In this document: positions 44,960-57,835 of the stretch, in pieces | Position numbering within the stretch: position 1 is the first letter of the stretch | Layout: every line of letters starts with the position of its first letter | Assembly (NCBI RefSeq): GCF_024323335.1 | Contig: NC_066583.1 | Location: 365,859,877-365,923,876 of the forward strand | Direction: 5' to 3' | Source: Lathyrus oleraceus | Lineage: Eukaryota; Streptophyta; Magnoliopsida; Fabales; Fabaceae | Length of the DNA: 64,000 bases | Program-made: the position numbers and the translations under genes | The notes under the pieces: model-generated | Told to the model about the DNA's origin: nothing | What the model saw: only the letters and a program-made list of their open reading frames with translations | Databases searched by the model: none

Positions 44960-45310
44960 TATTATCGGTTACTGGGTAAAGAGATAACAAAATCTGACAG
45001 GGAGGACATCCATTACCGGTCAGGGTAGACATATCAAGGATGACTCGCTGAGGGCAATCTGGAGGTGGATTCATTTACCAGTTACTAGGCAAGAATAACC
45101 TGTTGGGGAAAAGCCAAAATAGGATTTACAGCTACCAGTTACTGGGCAGAAGACCAAAGGGAGAGAATATCCGTCATTGGTTTAAGTGAACATATCAAGG
45201 ATAAACTCAGAGGAAAGAGAACTCGTCATCGGTTAAGATGAACATATCAAGGATAGACTTTCCTGAGGATATTAGGAAGGATATCCGTCATTGGTTAGGA
45301 TGAAGGCATC
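44960..45310 (-). repeat. Degenerate short tandem repeats in O3 3' UTR
   Basis: ACATATCAAGGAT recurs near 45029, 45190 and 45242; TACCAGTTACTGGG-like text near 44967, 45076 and 45133; TATCCGTCATTGGTT-like text near 45167, 45223 and 45279. Spacings cluster at 52-57 bp or multiples. Confidence 0.65.
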
Positions 45311-45617
45311 TATCTAGGTAAGATCTAGAAAGAAACGGTCAATCAAAGACTCAACCCACTGAGGATATAACTCAAGGGGAGTGGTTCCATCCAGATAATC
45401 AACTGGGGAAGAAACTGAAATAAATATCATCCACGAGGAAATAACTCAGTGGTGAAAGGAGAAAGGTTAAAGTCTTTCTACTTAATGGGGCTTACACTCT
45501 ACAATTGAAAGAGGACAGACACGCCAAATTTGCATGGGGAAAAGGACACCACCGTAGTAGAGGATCAGATAAACAATGAATCACAAAGTGTAAAAAATGC
45601 AATAATGAAGTTATATG

Positions 45618-45746
<129 letters not shown>

Positions 45747-46842
45747 ATGATGATTATGCTGACAAAACGATCACAAAGGATACAAATGTTACTGGTTTGA
45801 ATCATCGATACAACTCCTAGCCAATCTCCATAGTAGGGAAACCACTGCTGAAGAGAGATCAAACATCTCGAAGGCTCAACCTTGGCTGGGGAAGAAAGGA
45901 GAGAATCCGCTGAGGAAACTGCTATCAACTCTATGGGGAATTTTAGGTCAACATCATATCAAATGGGAGACAACCCTGCAGGGGAAAACCACAATAGCTG
46001 CTCAGAAACAGGGGTAACAAAGATTAGGGACAACTCTGATGGTGACTTGCAGAGAAATAAAATTTGCAGAACTGCGTGAACTATTACAAATAACATGCCT
46101 ACAACTCAAGGAAGGCAAAAACAAACCCAGCTGGGGAAACCAACCAAAATCGGATGCTGACATGCTGCTGGGGATGAAAAAAGGATCACGCCAACTGATT
46201 GGGGAGAACCAATAATGCTCCGCATTTAGGGCTTACCGCTTTTCAAACCGTTGTTGATATTTCTTTAAATGATATCGATTGCTTTTTAAAGTAACTACTT
46301 TTATATATTTAAGAAAACATGATTTTGATTTTTTTAATTTTAATTTCAAAAATGATCACAATAACATTCTATCCTATTTAGCTGAAATAAACAAGAGTAG
46401 AAACAATTGGATAAAAGCTCAACTTTATTTAATAGAATGGTAGTCTGTAAATGACAAGACTCCATAGATCTTTACAAAAGTTGAAAAATAGTAATTTACA
46501 TGGAAAAGGGCTACATTGAATACAATGATCACTAATCCTTCTACCTCCTTCAATATCCGTTGTGCTCTTAGCTTTGGTTGAAGAAGAATCAGAACCAAGC
46601 ATTGTGCTCAAGAAAGTCTTCAAGACCGAAGAACAACCGACTTGCAGTTACTTGCCATGATCCCTATCTTTTGCATAAATTTCCCCAAGGTGGGATACTC
46701 AATTTATCGGTATAAATTCTTTCTGTTTTATTTCTCTAACTTTTTCCTGGATCGCCCTTTCAGGTTTCAATCCACCGAGACGCTAATATTTGCCTAAGCC
46801 GCTCTTTCGGGTTTTCAACTTAGCGAGTTTGTTCTTTTCTTT

Positions 46843-48090
46843 TTAGGCGAAGTATTTCTTGACTGCATCGGCATTCACAGGATGCGTGAACTCTTCATCA
46901 TCCATAGTTGAAAGAATCAAACCACCACCTGAAAAGGCTCTCTTAACAACATATGGGCCTTCATATGTAGGAGTCCATTTTCCCCTAGTATCTGGTTTGA
47001 AAGATAGAATCTTCTTGAGCACAAGATCACCTTCTTTGAACATATGAGGCCTGGCCTTCTTATCAAATGCTTTCTTCATTCTCTGCTGATATAACTGACC
47101 ATGACACATGGTAGTCAACCTCTACTCTTCAATCAAATTCAGCTGGTCATACCTGGTTTGACACCATTCAGCCTCGGTCAACTTGGCTTTCATCAGCACA
47201 CGTAGCGATGGGATCTCAACTTCTACTGGGAGCACAATTTCCATGCCATAAACAAGTTAGAAAGGGGTTTCCCTTGTTGAAGTGCGGATGGATGTACGAT
47301 ACCCATGTAAAGAAAATGGGAGCATCTCATGCCAATCCTTGTATGTCACAACCATTTTCTGAATGATTTTCTTTATGTTCTTGTTTGCAGCTTCAACAGC
47401 CTCATTCATCTTAGGTCTATAAGGAGAAGAATTATGATGTGCAATATTGAAGTCTTTGCAAAGAGCTTCCACCATATGGTTATTTAAGTTTGATCCATTA
47501 TCAGTAATGATCTTACTTGGCACACCATACCGGCATATAATTTGATTCTTGATAAACCTCACAACAACTTGCTTGGTCGCATTTGCATATGATGCCACTT
47601 CAACCCACTTTGTGAAGTAGTCAATTGCCACAAAATGAAACAATGTCCATTCGATGCTTTAGGCTCAATCATGCCAATCATATCAATTCCCCACATGGAG
47701 AAGGGCCATGGGGAGGAAATGGCGTTCAAAAGTGTCGGAGGAACATGAATTTTATCTGCATAAATTTGACACTTGTGGCATTTCTTCACAAACTTGCAAC
47801 ATTCAGATTCCATTGTCAGCCAATAGTAACCTGATCGCAACATCTTTTTTTCCATAGCATATCCATTGGAATGAGTACCAAACGAACCTTCATGGACTTC
47901 AGTCATCAACAGGTCTGCCTCGTGTCTATCCACGCATCTGAGTAGAACCATATCGAAGTTTCTCTTATACAATACATCACCATTCAGGTAGAAGTTTCCA
48001 GCTAATCTCCTCAAAGTTTTCTTATCTTTCAAAGATGCCCTAGACGGGTAAATCTGACTTTGAGGAAACACTTGATATCAAGATACCACG
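46843..48090 (-). pseudogene. O3 integrase
   Basis: In sense order: H-x-H zinc part (HEGSFGTHSNGYAM), CHKCQ, then the core with MWGIDMIG (first Asp), ITDNGSNLNN (second Asp) and a Glu after SPYRPKMNEAV. A C-terminal RGKWTPTYEGPYVVKRAFSG region ends at YFA with stop at 46843. Pieces lie in stretches 48071-47559, 47643-47257 and 47118-46843, separated by a frameshift and in-frame stops (after TPF, and in the EE-RL stretch). All catalytic residues are visible but the gene is broken. Confidence 0.9.
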
Positions 48091-48561
48091 ACTTCTCATC
48101 TTTGACTTCTTCAACAACAAACACATGAGCTGGCCTATCAAGACGCATCACTGTCAGATTGGGAACTTCATTCCAGAACTTCACCACAATCATTGAAGCC
48201 AACATTGCAAGAGCATCTGCCATCCGGTTTTCATCTTGAGGGATATGATGAAACTCAACCTTTGTAAAGAAAGTTGAAATCCTCCTTGCATAATCTCTAT
48301 ATGGTATCAAATCGGGTTGATTCGTCTCCCATTCACCTTTGATCTGATTCACAACCAAAGATGAATCTCCATAGACGTCTAAATACTTGATTCTGAGATC
48401 AATGGCCTCTTCAAGCCCCATAATGCAAGCTTCATACTCAGCCATATTGTTTGTACACTTGAAAGTCAATCTAGCTATAAATGGGAAATGATTGCCTTGA
48501 GGAGTAATAATCACTCCCCAATGCCATTGCCATACTGATTAACAGCTCTATCAAATACCAT
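48091..48561 (-). pseudogene. O3 archaeal-type second RNase H (aRNH)
   Basis: Starts MVFD at 48561; a 1-bp loss soon shifts the frame, which resumes at 48514. Catalytic-type residues are visible: Glu in NNMAEYEACIMGLE, Asp in VYGDSSLVVNQIKGEW, and Asp in IPQDENRMADALAML. A second RNase H between gRNH and integrase is a known feature of the Tat lineage. The linker to integrase follows (NEVPNLTVMRLDRPAHVF). Confidence 0.85.
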
Positions 48562-50300
48562 GCCCCAATGGGAACTAGGTTTTGGCCCTTCTTCAAGCAA
48601 TGGTTCATCCCAATCTTTCATCTTCAAGTACAAGATCTCTTCGTCAGGAAAATCATACTGCACTGACTAATAGTCTTTAATCGGTTGGTCAGCCAAATGG
48701 TCAGCCAAGACTGCTACCTTTGATTGTTTTCTGAGATTGGTATTCGATATCATACTCGGATAATAACATATGCCAACGGGCAATCCTCCCGGTTAAAGCA
48801 GGCTTCTAAAAAATATACTTGATTGGATCCATTTTGGATATCAACCAAGTGGTATGATTCAACATATACTGACGCAGACGCTTAGCAGCCCAAGCCAATG
48901 CGCAACAAGTCTTTTTTAACATAGAATACCGAGTCTCACAGTCGATGAACTTCTTACTCATGTAATAAATATCATATTCTTTCTTTCCAGTTTCATCTTG
49001 CTGAACAAGAACACAACCCATACTCTCATCAAGCACAATCAAATACATGATCAATGGTCTTCCTTCAACAGGCGGAGACAGAATCAGAGGCGTAAGTAGA
49101 TACTCTTTGATACTGTCAAAAGCTTTCTGGCAATCTTCGGTCCAATCACAAGACTGATCTTTCCGAAGAAGCTTGAATATAGGCGCACATGTGGCAGTCA
49201 TTTGTGAAATGAATCTGGGGATATAATTCAAGCGGCCGAGAAAACCTCTGACTTGCTTCCCAGTCTTGGGCGCATGCATTTCTTGTATTGCTTTAACCTT
49301 GGAAGGATCAACTGCAATACCCTTCTCGCTGACAATAAAGCCTAACAACTTACCAGAACGAACACCAAATGTACACTTATTGGGATTCAAGCGGAGTTTG
49401 TATTTCCTCAAACGCTGGAATAGTTTCAACAAATGCTCAACATGTTCTTCTTCATCACTGGATTTAGAAATCATATCATCAACATAGACTTCGATCTCTT
49501 TATGCATCATATCATGAAAAAGAGTGGTTATTTCCCTCTAGTTGCAATAGCATTCTTTAAACCGAAAGGCATCACTCTATAACAGAATGTTCCCTAGGTT
49601 GTAATGAATGTGGTATTCTCCATATCCTCGGGTGCCATCTTGATCTGATTATAACCGGAAAATCCGTCCATAAATAAAAAAGACTTTGAACTTAGTTGTA
49701 TTGTCTACCAACATATCAATGTGTGGAAGAGGGAAATCATCTTTCGGACTAGCTTTGTTCAAATCATTATAATCAACATACATACAGACTTTTCCATCCT
49801 TCTTCGGAACAGGCACAATGTTGGCCACCCACTGTGGATACTCAACAGTAACAAGGAAACCAACATCAATCTGCTTTTGCACTTTTTCTTTGATCTTTAC
49901 TGCCATGTCAGGGTGAGTTCTTCTTAACTTCTCCTTGACTGGCGGGCATTCTGGCTTCAACGGCAATCTATGCTCCACAACCTCAAAATCCAAACCAGGC
50001 ATGTCTTGATAGGACCAAGCAAACACATCTGAATATTCTCAAAGAAGATCAATCAACCCCTTCTTAACCTCAAGACACATTTGAGATCCAATCTTGACTT
50101 CCTTCACATCATCTTCGGAACCCAAGTTGACTAACTCAATCTGCTCCATGAATGACTGAATGGCTTTTTCCTCGTGCTCAAGTAGATGAGACAATTCATC
50201 AGATACTTCTTCATCACTTTCTTCCTTGGCCTCAAACACAGGGAATTCAAAGTTCAGAGAAGGAGTAGGATCATTCTATTCAATGGGTTTAGAAACCAAC
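48562..50300 (-). pseudogene. O3 reverse transcriptase and gypsy-type RNase H exon
   Basis: After the splice acceptor at 50301 an acidic leader has a TAG (in PIE-stop-NDP) and a TGA after GLIDLL. RT follows from 50026 (PVPKKDGK, VDYNDLN); a frameshift falls at the FMDG position. RT continues from 49510 with EVYVDDMISK (YVDD), NPNKCTFGV, GFLGRLNYI, and the RNase H region (DWTEDCQKAFDSIKEYL, YYMSKKFIDCETRYSMLKKTCCALAWA). Bases 48562-48805 are stop-ridden and link to the second RNase H. Confidence 0.9.
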
Positions 50301-50564
50301 CTGCATAATGATTTGATATTTTGATTTTAGATAAGTGATTTGTGACCAAATATTATGCAGATAGACGATTGTATTTATTTATTTATTTATGTTTTTTTGT
50401 GATTACCATTTTTTCAAAAAAAGCAAAAAGTAAAAATAAAACATCATAGATGTGGATGAATAGAATTGCATTTTATTAATGATCAAATTTGAAATATGCC
50501 AAACAATGTTCACTTCTCCCTTAGGCATAGGAGAAGGATTTTAAAAAACAATAAAAGGAATTAC
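50301..50564 (-). other. Predicted intron of O3
   Basis: GT at 50564 within TCTAAGTAATT and AG at 50301 within TTATGCAG, 264 bp. Same signals and frame join as in O1 and O4. Confidence 0.7.
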
Positions 50565-51847
50565 TTAGAATGATGAACAATAATAGGAACATCGGTAGCG
50601 GTACAATTGTTGTAAGCTTTTCCATGCGTCACAAAATTGGTACGGTCTTCATGTTCATCACCCTCGATTACAACAGCTAAGTGTTGTTCATTACCATGAA
50701 TGAACCCTCCGCTACAGAAACTGGGTTGCACATCTTCAGCTCTAATCACAGACGAACCTTATTGGAATCCTAAACCGGCTCTGCTTTTGTTCTCTGCGAC
50801 CTCTACCATCCGGCCCCACTGATCAGAATTACCGTCTTCAAGATTCTTCTGCGCGTCTTTGAAGGAGGACATAGGTGCCCCAACTCTCTTTTCTTCTACA
50901 ATAGATAGAGCTTAGAACGGACTTCCAACCTCATCCTCATCTTCTATGTAAGAGAAAGACGATAGATGGCTCACCAAAAGGGCCTTCTCTCCACTGATGA
51001 TAACAAGCTTACCATTCTTCACAAACTTCAACTTCTGATGCAGAGTTAACGTAACAGCTCCCGCCTCATGTATCCATGGCCTTCCTAACAAGAAGCTATA
51101 GGTCGGGTGGATATACATTACTTGGAAAGTAATTTGGAAATCACTCGGACCTATCTTCATAGGAAGGTCCACCTCAACAATTACAGTCTTGCGAGAACCA
51201 TCAAAAGCTTTGACGATCACGTCATTGTGCCTCATCGGAGCTCCTTGATATGATAATATGGAAGGAGTTGATTTGGGAAGTACATTCAATGAAGAGTCAG
51301 TGTCAACCAACATATTTGACAGAGCATCCTCCTTGCAATTCATCGATATGTGCAGTGCTAAATTGTGATTTCTGCCTTCTTTGGGAAGTTCTTCATCACA
51401 AAAGCTCAGATTATTGCATGAAGTGATGCTAGCCATAATATGATTGAACTGGTCAATTGTTACATCATGCTCTACGTAAACTTTCTTCAATAGCTTTTGC
51501 AATGCTTCTCTGTGCGCTTCAGAATTCATGAGCAGAGACAACACTGAAATTTTGGAAGGAGTTTGGAGGAACTGCTCCACCACATTAAACTTTCTTTTCT
51601 TGAATAGATGAAGTACCTCATCATCATCATTAGGCTTCAAACTGCTGGATTCACCAGGCTGACATCTTGGAGCACTAACTGAATCTACTGCAGGAACATC
51701 AACCTTCTTACTGACAGATACATCTTCTACATTCTTCGGGAACACCGGCCCAAAAACATGACCACTACGGGTCACCTTTGTTACATCAGCAATACTCACA
51801 ACAGAACTGGTTATAGGCAATGGGACCTCTTGACCACTCTCCAACAT
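50561..51847 (-). pseudogene. O3 protease region with mutated active site
   Basis: Open 51847-50912: DVTKVTRSGHVFGPVFP linker, EQFLQTPSKISVLSLLMNS, then the protease with LVDTDSSLNVLPKS. The Gly of the catalytic DTG is Asp here (codon 51296-51298, GAC). LLGRPWIHEAGAVTLTL and SYIEDEDEVGSPF follow, then a stop at 50912 and a stop-containing tail. The last piece (50749-50561) ends HHSK just before the splice donor and reads through the position where O1 and O4 have TGA. Confidence 0.9.
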
Positions 51848-53671
51848 AGTAGCATTGTACTGCTACGGAACAACTCTATCGGATGCATACGAGACTAGAC
51901 CCGCAAACCGTATTACCAACGGAGATATCGATCTATTGTTGACGTTATTATTGCTGCTGCTATCAATATGGATTACCACTCTTTCTAGAGTCTTGAACAC
52001 TGGAACTATTACATTCACATCGTCATCCAAGTGACGGGATTGAAGAATCTAGATCTTACCTTCATCCATCAACCTCTGGATGTCTCTCTTCACGACCACA
52101 CAACCTCGGGGGTTAACACTGCAAATTGCACAACCATCATGGTCATTCTCATAATCACTCACCATACATATCTCTTTGTGCATCGTCACCAAGGACCTTC
52201 TAATGAAACGAACATCATATACCTTGAACTCTCCAGGACAGCCGTCTACCATATTGATAGAAGGATTACCATGAGCGGATAATGGGTTAGCTTTAACATT
52301 AGCCTCACGGTCCTCAAAGGACACCATCCCACTCTTGACCAACTTCTGGACCTCATATTTCAGGGGGTAACAGTTCTCGATATCATGACCGGGAGCTCCT
52401 TAGTGAAATGCACAATGAAGCTCTAGTTTATACCACCATGGAAGTGATTCTGGAATCTGTGGAGGATTTCTTGGTTGAAGAAGGTTCTTGAGAACCAATG
52501 ATGGATACAATTCAGCATAAGTCATAGGAATAAGGTCGAAAGAGACCTTCTTCCTCTCAAAGTTCTGTTGTTGTTGACTATTGTTGGTGTGTTGTTGTAG
52601 TTGTTTGTTCTTTGTTGTGGATGTTGTTGTTGAATTGGTGTTGATTGATTATTGGAAAATACTGGGATGACGGATGATACTTGATGATGGTGTTGACGGG
52701 GTTGTGGACTCCTTCTAACATGAGGCCTCCTCTGCCTCCCAATCGATATTGCATTAGTCTCTCCTTCTTTCTTTCTAGCAAGCCCACTTTCGTACTTCTT
52801 GCTTAACAAAACCTCTTCTTTAGACAATCGTCCCTCTCGGACACCTTCTTCTAATCTCATCCTCATATTTACCATCTCGGTAAAATCACTTAGGGCACTA
52901 GCAATCATCCGCTCATAGTAAAATGAGCTCAGGGTCTTGAGAAAAATCTTGGTCATCTCCTTTTCTTCTAAAGGAGGGTTGATCTGAGCAGCAAGCTCTC
53001 TTCATCGCTGGGCGTACTCTTTGAATGTCTCGTTGTCCTTTTGAGACATTGACCAAAGTTGGTCCCTATCAGGTGCCATATCCACATTGTACTTGTACTG
53101 TTTCACAAAGGCCTCACCCAAATCATTGAACGTGCGGACACTCGCACTATCCAGACCCATGTACCACCTCAAAGCGGCACCAGTCAGACTGCCTTGGAAA
53201 TAAGGAATCAGTAACTGATTATTATCAGTTTTCATTGACATCTTTCTAGCATACATGACAAGATGACTGAGCGGACAGGTATTCCCTTTATACTTTTCAA
53301 AGTCAGGGACTTTGAACTTCATCGGGATCTTAACATTGGGAACCAAACAAATATTCGCATCACTCTTACCAAACAAATCCTTTCCCCTTAAGGTCTTCAA
53401 CTCCTTTCGCATCTCAAGGAATTGGTCTTTCATTTCATCCATCTTTTCATAGACATCTGGATCCTCAAACGGCTCGGAATGGTAAATGATATCCTCAACA
53501 CGAGGCAGGGTATGAACAATCGGAGGAGGAACAGTCATGATCGGGCTAGATGTCAGCATGGAAGCAAAGGTAGGCGCAAAACCCTCTAGCACAAAATTGG
53601 GCGGCATTCCCCACGGGAATCCGGTAGGCATAGAGGGAGCGAACTAAGTGGCAGGCACGACTGATGTTACC
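51848..53671 (-). pseudogene. O3 gag (N-terminus lost)
   Basis: Gag core from 53631 (FPWGMPPNFVLEGFAPTF, PLSHLVMYARKMS, ALRWYMGLDSASVRTFND, KQYKYNVDMAPDRDQL), a Trp-to-TGA stop after EYAQR, then EEKEMTKIFLKTLSSFYYER from 52956, a Gln/Asn-rich tract, a zinc-knuckle-like segment with a TAA at the Gln next to the O1 stop site, and the FEDREANVKANPLSAHG region (52342-52049) with CAICSVNPRGC. The 5' end joins O4 3' UTR at about 53671. Confidence 0.87.
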
Positions 53672-54335
53672 TGTTGGGAGGAACATCAATTACCAACCAA
53701 CTGCTTGAAGAAAACCAACAATGCTTTAGACTTACAGACTTACTGGTTCTCAGATTGTTGTTGACATTCCTTGCCGAGATCGGTTATTCTTAAAGTGGTT
53801 GTTTTTATTATTTTGAGAAAAACAATTATTATTCATTAATTTATTTTAAAATTATCATCATAAAAATTCAATTTTATTTAGCATAAGTAAATAAGAATAG
53901 AAACAATTGGATAAAAGCTCAACTTTATTTAATAGAATGGTAGTCCTTAAATGACAAGACTCCATAGATCTTTTACAAAGTCGAAAATGGTAATTTTCAT
54001 GGAAAATAGGCTACATTAAATACAATGATCACTACTCTTCCTACCAACTTCAACATCCATTGTGCTTGTCTTCAGTTGAGAACGATGAATGAAACAAATG
54101 ACTCACTCAGAATTGCTGCCATGATTAGGAGCAACCATGCAGCTACTTGCCATAATCCCTAATTTTTGCCTAGATTGCCCCAAAATGGGGTATTCAATCT
54201 ACCAGGATAAATTTTCTATTTTATGTCTCTAACTTTAGCCTGGATCGCCCTTTCGGGTTTTCAATCCACCGAGACACTCTTTTTTTCCTAAGCCGCCCTT
54301 TCAGGTTTTCAACTTAGCGAGTTGTTCTTTTCTTT
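53672..54335 (-). other. O4 3' UTR remnant
   Basis: Colinear with the integrase-proximal 3' UTR of O3 (shared: AATAGAATGGTAGTC, TACAATGATCACTA and the two GGATCGCCCTTTC-like and GCCGCCCTTTC-like words near the stop). No gene. It ends at the fusion with O3 gag. Confidence 0.8.
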
Positions 54336-55380
54336 TTAGGCGAAGTATTTCTTGACTGCATCGACGTTCACAGGACGAGTAAACTTTTCACCATCCATAG
54401 TTGTAAGAATCAAAGCACCACCTGAAAAGGCTCTCTTAACAACATATGTGCCTTCATACTTAGGAGTCCATTTTCCCTTAGCATCAGGTTTGAAAGATAG
54501 AATATTTTTGAGCAAGAGGTCACCTTTCCTGAACACACGAGCTTTAACCTTCTTATCAAAAACTTTCTTCATTCTCTGCTGATACAACTGACCATGACAT
54601 GTGGCAGTCAATCTTTTCTCTTCAATCAAATTCAATTGGTCATATCTAGTCTAGCACCATTCAGCTTTAGTCAACTTGGCTTCCATTAAAACATGCAATG
54701 ATGGGATCTCAACCTCTACGGAGAGTACAACTTCCATACCATAGACAAGAGAGAAAGGGGTTGCCCCTGTTGAAGTATGGATGGATATAGGGTACCCATG
54801 CAAAGCAAATGGGAGCATCTCAGGCCAATCCTTATATGTCACAACCATCTTCCAAATGATCTTTTTGATGTTCTTATTCGCAGCTTCAACAACCCCATTC
54901 ATCTTTGGCCTGTAGGGAGAAGAATTGTGATATGCAATCTTGAAGTATTTGCAAAAAGCTTCCACCATATCATTGTTTAAGTTTGATCCATTATCAGTAA
55001 TGATCTTACTTGGCACACCATAACAACATATAATCTGATTCTTGATAAACCTTACAATAACTTGCTTGGTTACATTCGCATACGATGCTGCTTCGACCCA
55101 CTTTGTGAAGTAGTCAATAACCACCAGAATGAAATGTTGTTCGTTCGAAGCTTTGGGCTCAATCATACCAATCATATCAATTCCCCACATGAAGAAGCGC
55201 CATGGAGAGGAAATGACATTCAACAATGTCGGAGGAGCATGAATCTTATCTGCATTTATTTGACACTTGTGGCATTTCTTCACAAACTTGCAGCAGTCAT
55301 ATTCCATTATCAGCCAATAATAACATGCTCTCAACATCTTATTTGTCATAGCATGTCCATTGAAGCCATATTTGACTTCT
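54336..55380 (-). pseudogene. O4 integrase (zinc finger truncated)
   Basis: Stop at 54336. The C-terminal piece (54635-54336, RGKWTPKYEGTYVVKRAFSGG) is separated by a stop from the core stretch (to 54651). The core keeps MWGIDMIGMIEP, ITDNGSNLNNDMVEAFCK and SPYRPKMNGVVEAANKN, so the D-D-E triad appears present. At the N end the sequence jumps from a duplicated EEVKYEEVKY to NGHAMTNKMLRA, losing some 75-80 residues including the His pair; CHKCQ is retained. Confidence 0.9.
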
Positions 55381-55790
55381 TCATATTTGACTTCTTCAAC
55401 AGCAAACACATGAGTTGGCCTATCAAGACGCATCATAGTCAAATTAGGAACTTCATTCCAAAATTTCACCACAATCATTGAAGCCAACGTTGTAAAGAAA
55501 GTTGAAATCTTCCTTGCATAGTCACTATATGGTATCAAACCGGGTCGATTCGTCTCCCAATCACCTTTGATATGATCCACCATAAAAGTAGAATCTCCAT
55601 AAACCTCTAGATACTTTATTCTGAGATGAATGGCCTCTTCAAGCCCCATAATGCAAGCTTCATACTCAACTATGTTGTTCGTACACTTGAAGGTTAATCT
55701 AGCTTTAAACGGAAAATGAGTGCCTTGAGGAGTAATAATTACTTCCCCAATGCCATTACTATATGAATTAACAGCTCTATCAAATACCAT
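55381..55790 (-). pseudogene. O4 second RNase H (internal deletion)
   Basis: Opens MVFDRAVNSYSNGIGEVI and continues NNIVEYEACIMGLEE and VYGDSTFMVDHIKGDW. A 57-bp in-frame loss takes STFFT straight to LASM and removes the HIPQDENRMADAL segment, which holds a catalytic Asp. It runs in frame into the integrase stretch (379 codons in total), making an artificial fusion of two damaged domains. Confidence 0.88.
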
Positions 55791-57532
55791 GCCCTAGAGA
55801 GAACCAGGTTCTGGCCCTTCTTCAAGCAATGGTTCATCACAATCTTTCATCTTCAAGTACAAAATCTCTTCGTCAGGAAAATCATACCATACTGACTGGT
55901 AATCTTCAATTGGTTGGTGAGCCAAATGGTCAGCCAAGACACTACCTTTAATTGCTTTTTAAGAATGGTATTCAATATCATACTCTGATAACAACATCTG
56001 TCAACGGGAAATCCTCCCAGTTAAAGAATGCTTCTCAAAAATATACTTGATTGGATCCATTTTAGATATCAACCAAGTAGTATGGTTCAACATATACTGG
56101 AGCATACACTTAACAACCCAAGCCAATGCACAGCATGTCTTCTCGAGCATAGAATAACGAGTCTCTTAGTCAGTGAACTTCTTACTGAGGTAGTATATTG
56201 CATGCTTTTTCTTTCCATATTCATCTTGTTGACCAATGACGTAACCCATACTCTCTTCAAGGACAGTCAAATACATGATCAACAGTCTTCCTTCAACAGG
56301 AGGAGATAGAATCGGAGGCTCCGGCAGATACTCTTTGATGCTATCAAAAGCTTTCTGGAAATCTTCAGTCCAATCAAAAGACTGATCTTTCTGAAGAAGC
56401 TTGAAAATAGGCGTACATGTGGTCGTCATATGCAATATAAATCTTGAGATATAGTTCAAGCGGCTGATAAAACATCCGACTTGCTTCTCAGTTTTGGGCG
56501 CAGACATTTCTTATATTGCTTTGACCTTAGCAGGATCAACTTCAATACCCTTCTCACTATCAATAAAGCCCAACAACTTACCAAAACGAACACCAAAAGT
56601 ACATTTATTGGGATTCAAGCAGAGTTTATACTTGCTCAAACGCTGGAATAACTTCAACAAATTTTCAACATGCTCTTCTTCATCACTTGATTTGGCAATC
56701 ATATCGTCAATATAAACATCAATTTCTTTATGCACCATATCATGAAAAAGAGTGGTCATATCTCTCTGGTGCATTGCACTAGCATTCTTTAGACCGAAAG
56801 GCATCACTCTATAACAGAATGTTTCCCAGGGTGTAATGAATATGGTCTTCTCCATATCTTTAGGTTCCATCTTGATTTGATTATAACCGCAAAATCCATC
56901 CATAAATGAAAAGACTTTTAACTTAGTTGTATTTTCTACCAACAAATCAATGTGTGGCAGAGGAAAATCATCTTTCGCGCTAGCTTTATTCAAATCTCTA
57001 TAATCAACACACATGCAGAATTTTCCATCTTTCTTAGGAACAAGCAAAATATTGGCCACCCACTGCGGATATTCGGAGGTTACCAGAAAACCAGCATTAA
57101 TTTGCTTATGCACTTCCTCTTTGATCTTTACTGTCATATCAGGATGAGTTCTTATCAACTTCTGCTTGACCGGCAGGCATTCTGGCTTCAACGATAATCT
57201 ATGCTCCACAATCTTGGAATCTAGACCAGGCATATCTTTATAGGACCAAGAAAACACATCAGAATAATCTTGAAGAAGATCAATCAACCCCTTCTTAGAT
57301 TCTAGACAGTTGAGACCCAATCTTGACTTCCTTCACATCATCCTCGGAACCCAAGTTGACTAGTTCAATCTGCTCTTCAAATGGCTGAATGGCTTTTTCC
57401 TCATGCTCAAGCAAATGGGATAACTCCTCAGATACTTCTTCATTATCAATCTCTTCCTCAGTTTCAAACACGGGAGAATCAAAGTTTGGAGAGGGAGTAG
57501 GATCATTGTATTCAATGGGTTTGAGAACCAAC
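55791..57532 (-). pseudogene. O4 reverse transcriptase and gypsy-type RNase H exon
   Basis: The acidic leader from the splice acceptor (57531-57295) shifts frame near 57300. RT is then open for 269 codons: PVPKKDGK-like LVPKKDGK at 94-100, VDYRDLN 105-111, FMDGFCGYNQI (catalytic Asp 141), MPFGLKNASA, DVYIDDMIAK (YIDD 203-206) and NPNKCTFGV. A stop follows VKAI at 56511; RNase H continues at 56507 (DWTEDFQKAFDSIKEYL, YYLSKKFTD-stop-ETRYSMLEKTCCALAW). The tail to 55791 has several stops. The RT core is the best preserved of the three. Confidence 0.92.
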
Positions 57533-57788
57533 CTGCATAATAATTTGATATTTTGATTCTGGAGAAGTGGAGTGCGATCAAATATTATGCAGATGGAAGA
57601 TTATTATTTATTTATGTTTTTTTGTGATTACCATTTTCAAAAAAAACAGAAAGTAGAAATAAAACATCATAGATGTGGATGAGCAAAATTGTATTTAATT
57701 GATGATAATAATAAAATGCCCAACATTGTTCACTTCTCCCTTAGGCATAAGAGAAGGACTTTTCTCAAAACAATAGAAAACAAATTAC
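57533..57788 (-). other. Predicted intron of O4
   Basis: GT at 57788 in TCTAAGTAATT and AG at 57533 in TTATGCAG, 256 bp. It joins Ser-Lys to Leu-Val-Leu-Lys-Pro in frame. Confidence 0.7.
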
Positions 57789-57835
57789 TTAGAAAGATGA
57801 ATGACAACAGGAATGTCAACAGCAACCCAATTGTT

